From assembly GCA_938046585.1 (NCBI GenBank), contig CALIWR010000004.1, positions 62,001 through 126,000 on the forward strand: a DNA stretch of 64,000 nt, given 5' to 3'. This stretch comes from an uncultured Propionibacteriaceae bacterium (GTDB lineage: Bacteria; Actinomycetota; Actinomycetes; Propionibacteriales; Propionibacteriaceae). Shown here one piece after another: positions 36,536 through 45,722 of this stretch (position 1 is its first letter; every line of letters begins with the position of its first letter). Under the pieces are notes generated by a model. The model did no database searches. It was not told the DNA's origin and saw nothing but the letters and a program-made list of their open reading frames with translations. The position numbers and the translations under genes are program-made.

Positions 36536-37822
36536 ATGGCCAGTCTTGACCTGCATCTGTCGTATCCAATCCACCAACACCGTCTCGACAACGGTCTGCG
36601 GGTGGTGGTCAGTCCGGATCCGACGGTGCCAGCAGTCGCGGTGAACCTCTGGTACGACGTCGGCTCCGCCGACGAACCACCCGGGCGGACCGGTTTCGCG
36701 CACCTCTTCGAGCACCTCATGTTCCAGGGCTCGGCGCAGGTACGCGCTGGCGACCACCTGGGGCTGCTGCAGGCCGCCGGCGGGGCGGTCAACGGGACCA
36801 CCACGTTCGACCGCACCACCTACTACGAATCAGTCCCGACCGGTGCCCTGCGGCTGGCGCTGTGGCTGGAGGCGGACCGGCTAGGGACCCTGACCGAGGC
36901 GATCGACCAGACCAACCTGGACACCCAGCGCGAGGTGGTGAAGGAGGAGAAGCGGCAGCGCTACGACAACGTTCCCTACGGCGATGTTTGGCAGCACCTG
37001 TTGGAACTCACCTATCCCGCCGATCATCCGTACGGGCATCCCACCATCGGGGCGATGGCGGACCTGGACGCGGCCACCGTTACCGACGTGCACCGCTTCT
37101 TCGACCACCACTACCGCCCCTCCCGGGCAGTCCTCAGCCTGGTGGGCGACATCACCGAGCGGCACGCTCTGGCGCTGGCCGGACAGTATTTTGGGCAGCT
37201 GCCGGCCCGACCGGGCCGCCGCCGGCCCCGGACCGCCAGTCTGCCGGCCCACGCCGGTGTGCCCCGACGCGACGTGACCGCAGTAGTTCCTCGAGACTGC
37301 GTCTATGTGGCCTGGCGGCTGCCACCGGTCGGGCACCCGGACCTGGAACCGCTAGGCCTGGCCACCTCGGTCCTCGGCGAGGGGATCACCTCCCGGCTGT
37401 ACCAGGCGCTCGTGCGTACCGAGCTGGCCGAAGGCGCCGGCGCGTTCCTTATGTCGCTGGCCAGGGGCAATTCGATCGCCGTGGCCTTCGCCCGCTGCTG
37501 GGATGATGTGCCGGTCGAACGGCTTGAGCAGGCCCTGGTGACAGCCTGGGACGAGCTGGTCCGGACCGGGCCGACCGAGCCGGAACACGCCCGGGCCGTC
37601 GCCCAGTTCACCCGGGAATGGCTAAGCGAATTGTCGGCGCTCGACCAGCGGGCCGACCGGATCGGTCAGGCCACAACCCTGCTGAACGACCCGGCCTGGA
37701 TCAACACCCGACTGGCCACGGTCCGTGCACTGAGCCGCGACCAGGTCGCCGCAGCGGTCCAGCGCTGGTTGCCCAGCGACCAGCGGGCCGTGCTCACCTA
37801 CCGGGCCCAGGAGGCCGCATGA
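36536..37822 (+). CDS. M16 family zinc peptidase (active subunit)
   Basis: 428-residue inverzincin-type protease of the PqqL/mitochondrial processing peptidase family. The metal motif HxxEH is present as HLFEHLMFQGS (about residue 60), with the distal glutamate expected in TNLDTQREVVKEEKRQR, and PYGHPTIG and YRPSRAVLSLVGDI further on. It is cytosolic, without signal peptide. It overlaps its companion gene by 4 bp; the companion lacks HxxEH, so the two probably form an alpha/beta heterodimer around a cavity that degrades small peptides. Confidence 0.92.
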   Translation: MASLDLHLSYPIHQHRLDNGLRVVVSPDPTVPAVAVNLWYDVGSADEPPGRTGFAHLFEHLMFQGSAQVRAGDHLGLLQAAGGAVNGTTTFDRTTYYESVPTGALRLALWLEADRLGTLTEAIDQTNLDTQREVVKEEKRQRYDNVPYGDVWQHLLELTYPADHPYGHPTIGAMADLDAATVTDVHRFFDHHYRPSRAVLSLVGDITERHALALAGQYFGQLPARPGRRRPRTASLPAHAGVPRRDVTAVVPRDCVYVAWRLPPVGHPDLEPLGLATSVLGEGITSRLYQALVRTELAEGAGAFLMSLARGNSIAVAFARCWDDVPVERLEQALVTAWDELVRTGPTEPEHARAVAQFTREWLSELSALDQRADRIGQATTLLNDPAWINTRLATVRALSRDQVAAAVQRWLPSDQRAVLTYRAQEAA

Positions 37823-39138
37823 TCCGCCGACCCCGCATCACCCCGGCCCGCGACTGGAGCTTCCCGCGCCACGAGGAGTCCCGATTGGGCAACGGGCTCA
37901 CCGTCTGGGCCTTCCACCTGCCCAGGCAGTACGTGGTCTCGGCCGCGCTCAGCCTGGACCTGCCGCTGAGCCTGGAGCCGACCGAACAGGAGGGGATCGC
38001 CGCGATCACGGCCCGCAGCCTGGACGAGGGCACCCGCCGCCACCCCGGCAGTGATTTCTCGGCCCGGTTGGAGGATCTCGGCGCGGTCTTCGGCGCCTCC
38101 GCTACCTTGTCGGGCACCCAGGTCGGCATCAGTGTCCCGGTCACCGACCTGGCGGCGGCGCTGCCGCTGCTGGCCGAGGCGGTCCGAGAACCATCCCTGG
38201 CCGAGGCGGACATCCGCCGTCAGGTCGGGCTGCGCAAGGCCGAGCTGGTACAGGCCCGGGCCAGTTCGGCGCAACTGGCGGCGATGCTCACCCCGGCCTC
38301 GGTTTTCGATGCCGGTTGCCGCGCCAGTCGTCCCTCGGGCGGCTCGACCCGGACCGTGTCGGCGGTGACTGCCGAAGCAGCCCAGGCCTTTCACCGCAGC
38401 CACTACTCCCCTCACGGCGCCACCCTGGTGCTGGCCGGCGATTTTGCCGGGCTGGACCCGCTATGGCTGGCCGAACGGGCCTTCGGCGACTGGGAACACC
38501 CGCGCCAGGCAGCCCGGCATCAACCACCAGTCCCGACCGCGCCCTCGCAGCGGCTGGTGGCCCGGCCCGAGGCGGTCCAGGCTGATGTCCGGTTGCTGGG
38601 TTTCTGCTGCGACCGGTTGGATCCTCGCTGGCCGGCGCTGCAGGTCGCTGCCGTCGCCATGGGCGGAGCCTTTCAGAGCCGGTTGAATACGGTGCTGCGG
38701 GAGCGGCGCGGCTGGACCTACGGCGTCCACATGACCTGGCAGGCGCTACGCGGCGCCGGCTACCTGGCAGTCACAAGCTCGTTACGGACCGAGGTGGTCG
38801 CGCCGGCCCTGGCCGAGACCCGGCGGCTGTTGGACGTGACCCGTCGGCCGTTCACCAAACGGGAGGTGGCCCGGGCGATCCGATACCAGACTGACATCGC
38901 ACCCCTGCGTTATGCCACCGCAGCCGCCGTCTGCCAGCAGACGCTGGTACTGGCCACCCATGGGCTGGACCCCTCCTATCTCGACCGCAACCTGGCGTTG
39001 CAGCGTCACGTGACCCCAGAGCAGGCCACCACCGCCTATGCCGACCTGTGGCCGGCCGAACCCGCGCTGCTGGTGGTCGGGCAGCCTTCGCTGGCCGGGC
39101 CGCTCCAGGTGCCGGCTCAGCCCGTACCCCAGTTGTGA
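37819..39138 (+). CDS. M16 family peptidase-like protein (inactive subunit)
   Basis: 439 residues with the M16 fold but no zinc motif: the corresponding segment reads ITARSLDEGTRRHPGSDFSARLEDLGA. The C-terminal Arg/Tyr pair region used by inactive subunits to bind substrate is present as RRGWTYGVHMTWQ. ATG 37819 overlaps the stop of the active subunit. As in the mitochondrial processing peptidase, this chain should supply substrate binding while its partner supplies the zinc. Confidence 0.9.
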   Translation: MIRRPRITPARDWSFPRHEESRLGNGLTVWAFHLPRQYVVSAALSLDLPLSLEPTEQEGIAAITARSLDEGTRRHPGSDFSARLEDLGAVFGASATLSGTQVGISVPVTDLAAALPLLAEAVREPSLAEADIRRQVGLRKAELVQARASSAQLAAMLTPASVFDAGCRASRPSGGSTRTVSAVTAEAAQAFHRSHYSPHGATLVLAGDFAGLDPLWLAERAFGDWEHPRQAARHQPPVPTAPSQRLVARPEAVQADVRLLGFCCDRLDPRWPALQVAAVAMGGAFQSRLNTVLRERRGWTYGVHMTWQALRGAGYLAVTSSLRTEVVAPALAETRRLLDVTRRPFTKREVARAIRYQTDIAPLRYATAAAVCQQTLVLATHGLDPSYLDRNLALQRHVTPEQATTAYADLWPAEPALLVVGQPSLAGPLQVPAQPVPQL

Positions 39139-39163
39139 TCCCTGCCGGGGCGGGCGCTACCGG

Positions 39164-42037
39164 CTACCGGCCAGATGCGGTCGCGGCCCGCTCCACCGCG
39201 GCCCGGGCCTCCCCCATCGCCTTCTGGTAAGCCGCCAGGTCCCCGTTCTTGAGCGCCGCATCGGCCGCTGCGAAGGCCTTCTGAGCATCCGACAGGGCCT
39301 GCTGCAATGCCGGCTGGTCAACCTTGCCGGTCGGCGGTGATGGCTGCTGGGTGGTCGGACCGGGCTGCTCGCCGGTATTCACCCCCGAATTCCCGGCAAA
39401 AGCCTGGTCCAGGGCCTCCTGCAGGGTAGTCCCGATTCCGACCGTCTCCCCGAACCGGACTACCACGAAGGTCAGCACCGGGAACGAGCCGGCGGCAGCG
39501 GTCCCACTGCCTTGGGCGTTCTCCCGCTTGGTGTAGATCGGCTCCACGTACATCACGCCGCCGCCGAGCGGGATCGTGAGCAAGTTCCCGTACAGGACCT
39601 GCGCCGAACTCTGTTTGTACGGCAGCACCGCGGCCGCCACCCGTTCGCTGGCCACGATCGCGTTATACGCCTGATTCGGTCCCGAGATCTGGGTACTGTC
39701 ACTCATCCGCAACACTCGGAGCTTGCCGTAGTCGGGGCTGGCCGCGTCGGCAACCACCACCAATTGGGCCGCCAGATTCTCCCGGTTCACCGGGGTGAAG
39801 ACCGCGGTCTGTGAGAACTGGGCCTTCGTCTCGGCCGGGGTGTCGACACCATTCAGCTTGGCCGCCGGCCATTTGATCGACACGAAGTAGGTCGGTTCAC
39901 GGCGCTTGTCAGCAGTCGGGCTGAGTGGGATCGCCCACAGATCCGACTGGTCGAACCACTTGGCCGGGTCGGTGGTGTGGTAGCGATGGATCACGTCACG
40001 CTGGACCTTGAACAGGTCCTCGGGGTAGCGCAGGTGCTCACGCAGTTCAGCGCTGATCTGTGAGGCCGGCTGTACCGTACCCGGATACACCTTCATCCAG
40101 GTCTGCAGCAGTGGATCCTGCTCATCCCAGGCGTACAAGGTGACTGTGCCGTCGTAGGCGTCGACGGTGGCCTTCACCGAATTGCGCATGTAGTTGATGG
40201 TGGTGTCGGTGCCGATCGTCTGACCGGTGTTGATCGCATCGGTGATCGCGTTCCGCAACGAGGTGTTCCGGCTGTTCGGGTAATGGGCGGTGGTGGTGTA
40301 GGCGTCCACGATCCACACAATCCGCCCGCCCACCAGCGCAGGATAAATGTCCGAGTCGGGAGTCAGCCACGGCGCGACTTGCCGTACTCGCTCCCGTGGG
40401 GTGCGCTGGTAGAGGATCCTCGATTCCGAATTCACCCGGTCCGACAGCAGCAGGTTCACGTCAGCGAAGCGGGTCGCATACAGCAGTCGGTTGCCGAAAT
40501 TGCCGATCGGCACCCCACCCTTGCCGGCGTACGTGCTCTGGTGCTCGCCGCCGGTTGCCCCGGGAGTGTCGAATTCGATCGGCGGGGCACCCTCAGGGCG
40601 GCCCACCACAGCGAAAGCGGTCTGCTGTTCGCCGTAGTAGATCCGCGGTTCGGCCACGGTCAGGCGGCCAGTCTGGGGGATATCCTTGGCGAGCCAGTCC
40701 GGTTCCCCAGAGACTTGGCGCCGGTTGCCGTAGGAGGCCACCACGCCGTAGCCATGGGTGTAGACGGTGTGCAGGTTGTTCCATTCCTTATTGGGCAGCC
40801 CGCTGTGGTCCATCTCGCGGGCCGCGATCACCACGTCGGTCTCCTGCCCATCGATGGTGTAGCGGTCGACATCCAGCACCGGCGCCACCGAGAGGTAGCC
40901 GCGGACCTGCTGCAACTGCTCGAAGGTGTCCCGCGACAGGGTCGGGTCGATCAATCGGATCCCGGGCAGCGCGGCCGCGTCGGCCTTCAACTGGCCCGGG
41001 TTGGCGGTCGTGGTCGCCGAGTAGTCATAGATCTGCAGATCGCTGATCCCGTACGCCTGCCGGGTGGCGGCGATGTGGCGTTCGATGTACGGGCGTTCCT
41101 TGTCCGGTTCATCGGGGCGCACGTCGAAGGACTGCACCACGGCCGGGTAGGCCAGACCGACGATCAGCGACGACACCACCATCAGCACCACCGCCGCGAT
41201 CGGCAGGTTCCACCTGGGGCGGACGGCGTTCCAGAAGAACAGCCCGGCGGTGATGAACGCGATCACGGCCACCACCATCGCTGAGGTGAGCCGGGAATGG
41301 TCGTCGGTGTAGCTCATGCCATCCAGCAGCCCGGAGCTCGAGCTGAGGGTGAGCCCGTACCGGTCGAGCAGGTTCTCCACCCCGAAACCCACCAGCCACA
41401 ACCCCAGCAGCACCGAGATCTGGGCGTGGGCTTTGCGGACAGTGCGTCGGGATTGGCCATTACCGGGGGTCAGCATGCCCAGCGCGAAATGCACCACCAG
41501 CGCGCACACCACGCAGATCCCGATCCCGGTCAGCAGGTACGACGAGACGAACCGCAGCCACGGGTAGGTGAAGACGAAAAACGAGATGTCGTATCCGAAG
41601 TGCGGCTCCACCACCCCGAATCGGGTCTGATGGTGGTACGCCTGATAAACCGGGGTTGCGGCGACGGCCCGACCCCCGGCCATCAGGCCCAGGATCATCG
41701 CCGGGGCGAGCGCCATCAACCACAGCCGCTGCCCCAGAGCAGCCCGGTAACGGTTCAACAGCGCACTCGACGACGGGCCCGCCGACTGGGCTAACCGGCT
41801 GGCCAGCACGATGGTGCCGGCCACCGCCAAGCCCAACATTCCGCCGAAGATCACAAACAGGGCCACCTCGGTGCTTAGCCGGGTCACGAAGACCTGCCGG
41901 TAACCGAGATGGGAAAACCAGAGGCTGTCGGTCCACAGGCCAGCCAGGATCGTGTACCCGCCGCCGAGGACGAACAAGACGATGAGGGTTCTCAGCCAGA
42001 TACGGCGGGGACGTTTCAGGGATTGAATGTCGGACAC
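39164..42037 (-). CDS. UPF0182 family membrane protein
   Basis: 957-residue protein of the COG1615/UPF0182 family. About seven transmembrane helices occupy residues 15-315, with WTDSLWFSHLGYRQVFVTRL and HYHHQ-type loops, followed by a large extracytoplasmic domain (about 320-880) and a Pro/Thr plus coiled Ala-rich tail (LQQALSDAQKAFAAADAALK). The family is near-universal in Actinobacteria and its function is not established. GTG 42037 follows AAGGAGGAG. It is the last gene of a run with PPA1309 and YlbL on the same strand, the order known in other Actinobacteria. Confidence 0.93.
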   Translation of the reverse strand: MSDIQSLKRPRRIWLRTLIVLFVLGGGYTILAGLWTDSLWFSHLGYRQVFVTRLSTEVALFVIFGGMLGLAVAGTIVLASRLAQSAGPSSSALLNRYRAALGQRLWLMALAPAMILGLMAGGRAVAATPVYQAYHHQTRFGVVEPHFGYDISFFVFTYPWLRFVSSYLLTGIGICVVCALVVHFALGMLTPGNGQSRRTVRKAHAQISVLLGLWLVGFGVENLLDRYGLTLSSSSGLLDGMSYTDDHSRLTSAMVVAVIAFITAGLFFWNAVRPRWNLPIAAVVLMVVSSLIVGLAYPAVVQSFDVRPDEPDKERPYIERHIAATRQAYGISDLQIYDYSATTTANPGQLKADAAALPGIRLIDPTLSRDTFEQLQQVRGYLSVAPVLDVDRYTIDGQETDVVIAAREMDHSGLPNKEWNNLHTVYTHGYGVVASYGNRRQVSGEPDWLAKDIPQTGRLTVAEPRIYYGEQQTAFAVVGRPEGAPPIEFDTPGATGGEHQSTYAGKGGVPIGNFGNRLLYATRFADVNLLLSDRVNSESRILYQRTPRERVRQVAPWLTPDSDIYPALVGGRIVWIVDAYTTTAHYPNSRNTSLRNAITDAINTGQTIGTDTTINYMRNSVKATVDAYDGTVTLYAWDEQDPLLQTWMKVYPGTVQPASQISAELREHLRYPEDLFKVQRDVIHRYHTTDPAKWFDQSDLWAIPLSPTADKRREPTYFVSIKWPAAKLNGVDTPAETKAQFSQTAVFTPVNRENLAAQLVVVADAASPDYGKLRVLRMSDSTQISGPNQAYNAIVASERVAAAVLPYKQSSAQVLYGNLLTIPLGGGVMYVEPIYTKRENAQGSGTAAAGSFPVLTFVVVRFGETVGIGTTLQEALDQAFAGNSGVNTGEQPGPTTQQPSPPTGKVDQPALQQALSDAQKAFAAADAALKNGDLAAYQKAMGEARAAVERAATASGR

Positions 42038-42057
42038 AGGCTCCTCCTTGCCGAGGG

Positions 42058-42558
42058 TCAGTCCAATGTAGCGAGCAGAGCGGCGGCCAGGGTCGGCGCC
42101 AGATCCTGGTCACCGAACAGGTGGTGTGGTTCATGACGTAGCCGGGCCACGCCATGGCGAGAGCCGTCGCGCAGTACCCCCGTCACCAGCCGCAGCTCCT
42201 GCCGGTGCGGATGCCGGGCCACCACCTGGGCCGCCTGCCGGGAATCGTCAGGTAGATCGGCCTCATCGGCAGCGGGCAGGAAGGTCCGTTCCATGGCCAG
42301 GGCGCAGCCGAGTACGGTGGCAGGCCAGGCCAGGTGGGCCAGCGCCACGACCAGGTCCCGCCCGGAGTGAAAACCTTCCTGCTCGACCGACGACAGGTGC
42401 CCGTCGGGGCTGCCCAACCGGGTGGCCAGGTCGGGCACAGCCTGAATCACGTCAGCGGTCGGGACCAGCGCGAACAGTCGTGCCGGCTGATCCCAGCCGG
42501 AACCGGCGACGTGGCGTTCGATCTCCAGCACCGCCGCGGCTAAGGCCTCGTTCAGCAC
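42058..42558 (-). CDS. PPA1309 family protein
   Basis: 166-residue cytosolic protein of the actinobacterial PPA1309 family, named after a Cutibacterium acnes gene. Signatures: LEIERHVAGSGWDQPARLFALVPT at the N-terminus and LAWPATVLGCALAMERTFLPA in the middle, then HPHRQELRLVTGVLRDGSRHGVARLR. Function unknown. GTG 42558 lies 7 bp inside the ylbL end, so the genes are coupled; it is 20 bp before UPF0182. The conserved trio suggests a shared envelope-related role, which is inference. Confidence 0.88.
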   Translation of the reverse strand: MLNEALAAAVLEIERHVAGSGWDQPARLFALVPTADVIQAVPDLATRLGSPDGHLSSVEQEGFHSGRDLVVALAHLAWPATVLGCALAMERTFLPAADEADLPDDSRQAAQVVARHPHRQELRLVTGVLRDGSRHGVARLRHEPHHLFGDQDLAPTLAAALLATLD

Positions 42559-43601
42559 CGCGGCACCGCCGGCTCCCGGGCCGGGTCCTGCAGGTCACGC
42601 AACGCCGCTACCGCCTCGGACAAGGTGGTGACCTTGACCAGCCGAACCGAGGTCGACAGTCCCGCCGCGTCGGCGCAGTTGGCTGCCGGGACGAGGAAGA
42701 TCTGTGCCCCGGCAGCCTCGGCGCCGGCGATCTTCTGGTGGATCCCCCCGATCCCACCGACCTCACCGCGGGCGTTGATGGTCCCCGTCCCGGCCACAGA
42801 ACGGCCATTGATCAGCGGTCTGGCGGTAATCCGGTCGTAGATCGCGACCGCGAAGACCAGCCCACCCGAGCTGCCCCCGATCTGCGGGTCGATCGCGTAC
42901 GAGACGCGGGCGTTGTACGAATAGCCGATGTCGAGGCTGACGCCGATAGTGGGAACTCGCCCATCATTGACCGACGGCGCTAGGTCAATGGTGACGGTCT
43001 CAGTCCGGCCATGGCGGCGGACCCCGACGACAACCTTCTCGCCGACGGCCTTGCGCCGGACCCGTTCCGCAACGTCGATCGGCATGCTGACCGGTTCGTT
43101 GTCGACGGTCAGCACCACATCACCGGGCTCCAGCTTCCCATTCGACGGGCCGGAGGTGCGGACCGCGACGATCCGCGGGAATTCGGCGACCGGCTGCCCA
43201 GCCTCACGCAGAGCGGCCACCACCGCGTCATTCTGGGCGCCGGTCATCAGCCGTTTCTCCTCCTGCTCCACCTGGGCAGAAGCCTTGCCTGCCTCGTACA
43301 CCGTCTCGCGCGGCAGCACGTCCCGGTCCGGCAACATGTAGTCGAGCAGGGCCTCCGGCAGGCTCAGGTGAGAATCGGCCCGGGTCTGGGACACTGTCGT
43401 CAGGCGCAACTGGCCCGGCGTCGGGTACGTCGCCAGCGCCTCGACCCGGATCATCGGCTGACCATCCTCACCAGAACCGAGCAGATCATGGGTGGTACCT
43501 GGGGTCCATGCCACAAACGGGATCGAGACAAAGGCGATCAGAGCGGCGGTGACCACAAAGATCACCGCAGCAACGATCGCGCTCCAGGTCTGCCGCGTCA
43601 C
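42552..43601 (-). CDS. YlbL-type membrane-anchored PDZ/Lon-like serine protease
   Basis: 349-residue protein. A single N-terminal transmembrane helix (about 8-30, IVAAVIFVVTAALIAFVSIPF) anchors it outside the cytoplasm. A PDZ domain (about 125-200, NGKLEPGDVVLTVDNEPV) precedes a Lon-type S16 protease domain with the serine in GGSSGGLVFAVAIYD and the lysine in IHQKIAGAEAAGAQIFLVP, the Ser-Lys dyad. YlbL in Bacillus degrades the cell-division inhibitor YneA after DNA damage; the actinobacterial proteins are less studied. It diverges from DUF2342 across 190 bp that contain a GC-rich inverted repeat (43703-43710 with 43720-43727). Confidence 0.92.
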   Translation of the reverse strand: MTRQTWSAIVAAVIFVVTAALIAFVSIPFVAWTPGTTHDLLGSGEDGQPMIRVEALATYPTPGQLRLTTVSQTRADSHLSLPEALLDYMLPDRDVLPRETVYEAGKASAQVEQEEKRLMTGAQNDAVVAALREAGQPVAEFPRIVAVRTSGPSNGKLEPGDVVLTVDNEPVSMPIDVAERVRRKAVGEKVVVGVRRHGRTETVTIDLAPSVNDGRVPTIGVSLDIGYSYNARVSYAIDPQIGGSSGGLVFAVAIYDRITARPLINGRSVAGTGTINARGEVGGIGGIHQKIAGAEAAGAQIFLVPAANCADAAGLSTSVRLVKVTTLSEAVAALRDLQDPAREPAVPRC

Positions 43602-43791
43602 GAGCCGTCTCCGAGCCGGGCAGATCTGAGCGCAGCAACGGGTGCCGGGCTGAGCATGAGACGAACCCTACCCGGGATAAGCCCCGATCGGGATGCCCAT
43701 CAGCGCCGGCGGGCGCCGCGCCGGCGCAGACCGTACCCGGCTGTGACCGGGCCGGTAGGCTTGTGAGGCAACCGCGGCGAAGGAGAGCAGC

Positions 43792-45189
43792 ATGGCCAAC
43801 CGTCCTCCCGGCGGCCCAGACAAGCCGGGCGACGAAGAACACCGTGACGTTCCCGGCGAGGGCCTCCCCTTCTCTGAGATCTTCGCCCATCTCGGCATCC
43901 CGCTACCCCAGCAAGGCGAGCAGGTGGACTTGGCCGCCATGATGCAAGCGCTGCAGGACCTGATGGCTCGCAGCGGCCAGCAGATGACCACCCCTGACGG
44001 CGGGGTGAACTGGGACTTCGCTAAGGACACCGCACGCAGAGCAGTGGCCGTGTTGGGCCCGGACCCGACCCCGTCCAGCCGGGAACGACACGCGATCGCC
44101 GACGCGGTCCACCTGGCTGAACTGTGGCTGAACAACGCGACCAGCTTTCCGGCCGTGGCCACCGCCCCGTACGCCTGGAGCCGCGCTGAATGGGTCGAGG
44201 CCACGATGGCGACCTGGCAGACGATGGTGGAACCGATCGTGAACTCGATCGCCACATCGCTGGGGACCGTGATCACCGACCGGATCGCGGACGAGCCGGA
44301 GCTCGCCGGGATCCAGCAGATGTTCCAGCCAATGCTGCACCACTCGGCCACCAGCATGTTTGGTGCCCAGTTCGGTCAGGCGATCGGCCGGTTAGCCACC
44401 GAGGTGGTCTCCACCACCGATGTCGGGATGCCGCTGACCAGCAAACCCCAAGTGGCGCTGCTACCCACCAACGTGGCCTCGTTCGGCGAGGGGCTGGATT
44501 TGCCGGCCCGTGACGTGACGCTGTACCTGGCGCTACGCGAGGCCGCCCGGCAGCGCCTGTTCGCGGAGGTCGCCTGGCTTGGGCCGCAGCTGGTCGCCCT
44601 GGTACAGCACTATGCCCGTGAGATCACGATCGACATCTCGGCGTTGGAGGAGGGTCTCGACCTGACCACCGGAGAGTTGTCGCTGGATCAGCTCAACGAA
44701 CTGGGCCAGGAATTCAGCCGTAGCCTCTTCTCACCGTCACGGACCCCGGAGCAGGACGCCATCCTGGGTCGATTGGAGACACTGCTAGCGCTCGTCGAGG
44801 GCTGGGTCGATGACGCGGTGGCCCAGGCTACTGCCGCCTACATGCCCTCGGCGGTGGCATTGTCCGAACTGGTACGCCGGCGACGGGCCGCGGGGGGCCC
44901 GGCGGAGCGGGTGTTCGCCTCGTTGGTGGGTCTGCAATTGCACCCCCGGCGGGTCCGCGACGCCGCCAACTTGTGGGCCGCGGTACGGGCCGACCGTGGG
45001 ATCGACGGACGCGACGCAGTCTGGCAGCACCCCGACGCTCTGCCCACGGCAGCCGATCTGGACGACCCGCTGGGCTTCGTTACCGGCGACTCCCGGCAAG
45101 CAGACGACCTGGATGCCGAGCTGGCCCAGCTGTTGGACCAGGCGGCTCAGGACCGAGACGAGGGACCCGCCGACGGCGCGGCACATTGA
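43792..45189 (+). CDS. DUF2342 / putative zinc-dependent metalloprotease-like protein
   Basis: 465-residue protein of the actinobacterial DUF2342 family (TIGR03624-like). The N-terminal part is disordered and Pro/Gly-rich, then an alpha-helical zincin-like core follows, with LREAARQRLFAEVAWLGPQLVALVQHYAREI and LALVEGWVDDAVAQATAAYMPS. In relatives I recall, a histidine precedes RLF; here the position is arginine, so catalysis is doubtful. It lies between ylbL (divergent) and DUF5679, the same place as Rv3195. Its stop codon overlaps the -35 box of the next promoter. Confidence 0.85.
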   Translation: MANRPPGGPDKPGDEEHRDVPGEGLPFSEIFAHLGIPLPQQGEQVDLAAMMQALQDLMARSGQQMTTPDGGVNWDFAKDTARRAVAVLGPDPTPSSRERHAIADAVHLAELWLNNATSFPAVATAPYAWSRAEWVEATMATWQTMVEPIVNSIATSLGTVITDRIADEPELAGIQQMFQPMLHHSATSMFGAQFGQAIGRLATEVVSTTDVGMPLTSKPQVALLPTNVASFGEGLDLPARDVTLYLALREAARQRLFAEVAWLGPQLVALVQHYAREITIDISALEEGLDLTTGELSLDQLNELGQEFSRSLFSPSRTPEQDAILGRLETLLALVEGWVDDAVAQATAAYMPSAVALSELVRRRRAAGGPAERVFASLVGLQLHPRRVRDAANLWAAVRADRGIDGRDAVWQHPDALPTAADLDDPLGFVTGDSRQADDLDAELAQLLDQAAQDRDEGPADGAAH

Positions 45190-45214
45190 CGCCTGCGCCA
45201 GCGCTGGCTAATGT
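45186..45214 (+). promoter_or_regulatory. Consensus promoter upstream of the DUF5679 leader
   Basis: TTGACG (45186-45191) and TAATGT (45209-45214) are separated by exactly 17 bp, close to the housekeeping consensus. The -35 overlaps the stop codon of the DUF2342 gene. The predicted transcription start is about 45221, where a three-tier stem-loop begins. Confidence 0.7.
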
Positions 45215-45220
45215 TTTCGG

Positions 45221-45425
45221 CGCAAGGTCTTCGCAGACACCGTTCGCAGGGGAAGGCAAACGTGCGTCTGTGGGGACCTTGTCTGTCATGCGTGGCGGTT
45301 CCGGACCGCTGCCGGCAGGAGCGAGGGTGCGGGACGTCCCGCACCCGCTGCCCGTGTGATCGATGCGGGTGGCACCCGTCGATGGCGGCCAACCCGGGTC
45401 GTCACCGCCCGAGCGAGGAGGAAAA
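45221..45425 (+). ncRNA. Highly structured leader RNA upstream of DUF5679
   Basis: This 205-nt non-coding stretch folds by eye into several helices. P1 is CAAGGTC/GACCTTG (45223-45229 with 45275-45281), P2 GCAGAC/GTCTGT (45233-45238 with 45266-45271), P3 CGTT/AACG (45241-45244 with 45259-45262). A small hairpin GCGGT-TCCGG-ACCGC follows, then a perfect 22-nt palindrome (45325-45346), then a bulged hairpin ATCGA..CGGGT-GGC-ACCCG..TCGAT (45359-45383). A promoter aligned with the start of P1 supports transcription. It does not match SRP RNA, cobalamin, c-di-AMP or other classes I know. It could be a cis-regulatory leader or a separate small RNA. Confidence 0.5.
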
Positions 45426-45587
45426 GTGGCCGACAAGACATACACGGGGGAGTTCTACTGCGTCAAGTGCAAGGCCAAGCGCGAGGCGACCGGCGATATC
45501 GTCGTCAACGACAAAGGCACGCGCATGGCCAAGGGCAAATGCCCCGAGTGTGGCACCAACCTGAACCGCATCCTGGGCAAGGCCTAA
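45426..45587 (+). CDS. DUF5679 zinc-ribbon protein
   Basis: 53-residue protein with two zinc knuckles, CVKC (residues 12-15) and CPEC near the C-terminus, flanking a small basic core (KREATGDIVVNDKGTRMAKG). This is the DUF5679 family of tiny actinobacterial zinc ribbons, function unknown. GTG 45426 has a strong ribosome site (GAGGAGG). It has its own promoter, an unusually long structured leader and a strong hairpin terminator, so it is a stand-alone, probably well expressed transcription unit. Confidence 0.88.
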   Translation: MADKTYTGEFYCVKCKAKREATGDIVVNDKGTRMAKGKCPECGTNLNRILGKA

Positions 45588-45594
45588 AGCTGAA

Positions 45595-45635
45595 CGGCGA
45601 CGGGGCGGGACCGACACGGTCCCGCCCCGTCGCCG
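45595..45635 (+). terminator. GC-rich hairpin terminator after DUF5679
   Basis: A perfect 18-bp stem starts CGGCGACGGGGCGGGACC (45595-45612), has a 5-nt loop and closes at 45618-45635. No U-tract follows, which is common for actinobacterial terminators. It begins 8 nt after the DUF5679 stop codon. Confidence 0.85.
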
Positions 45636-45722
45636 TCGGCAGGTGTTGTCCGAACCGCCGAAGTGTTGGCACTCTGTCCCCAATCCCGACGTTGAACCAC
45701 CATTGCCGGTCAAGATGGCATC

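Noticed and set aside
45223..45281. Small SRP RNA or other housekeeping RNA in the DUF5679 leader
   Set aside because: The GGAAGGC in the apical loop recalled SRP helix 8, but the flanking helices and the conserved asymmetric loop are absent.
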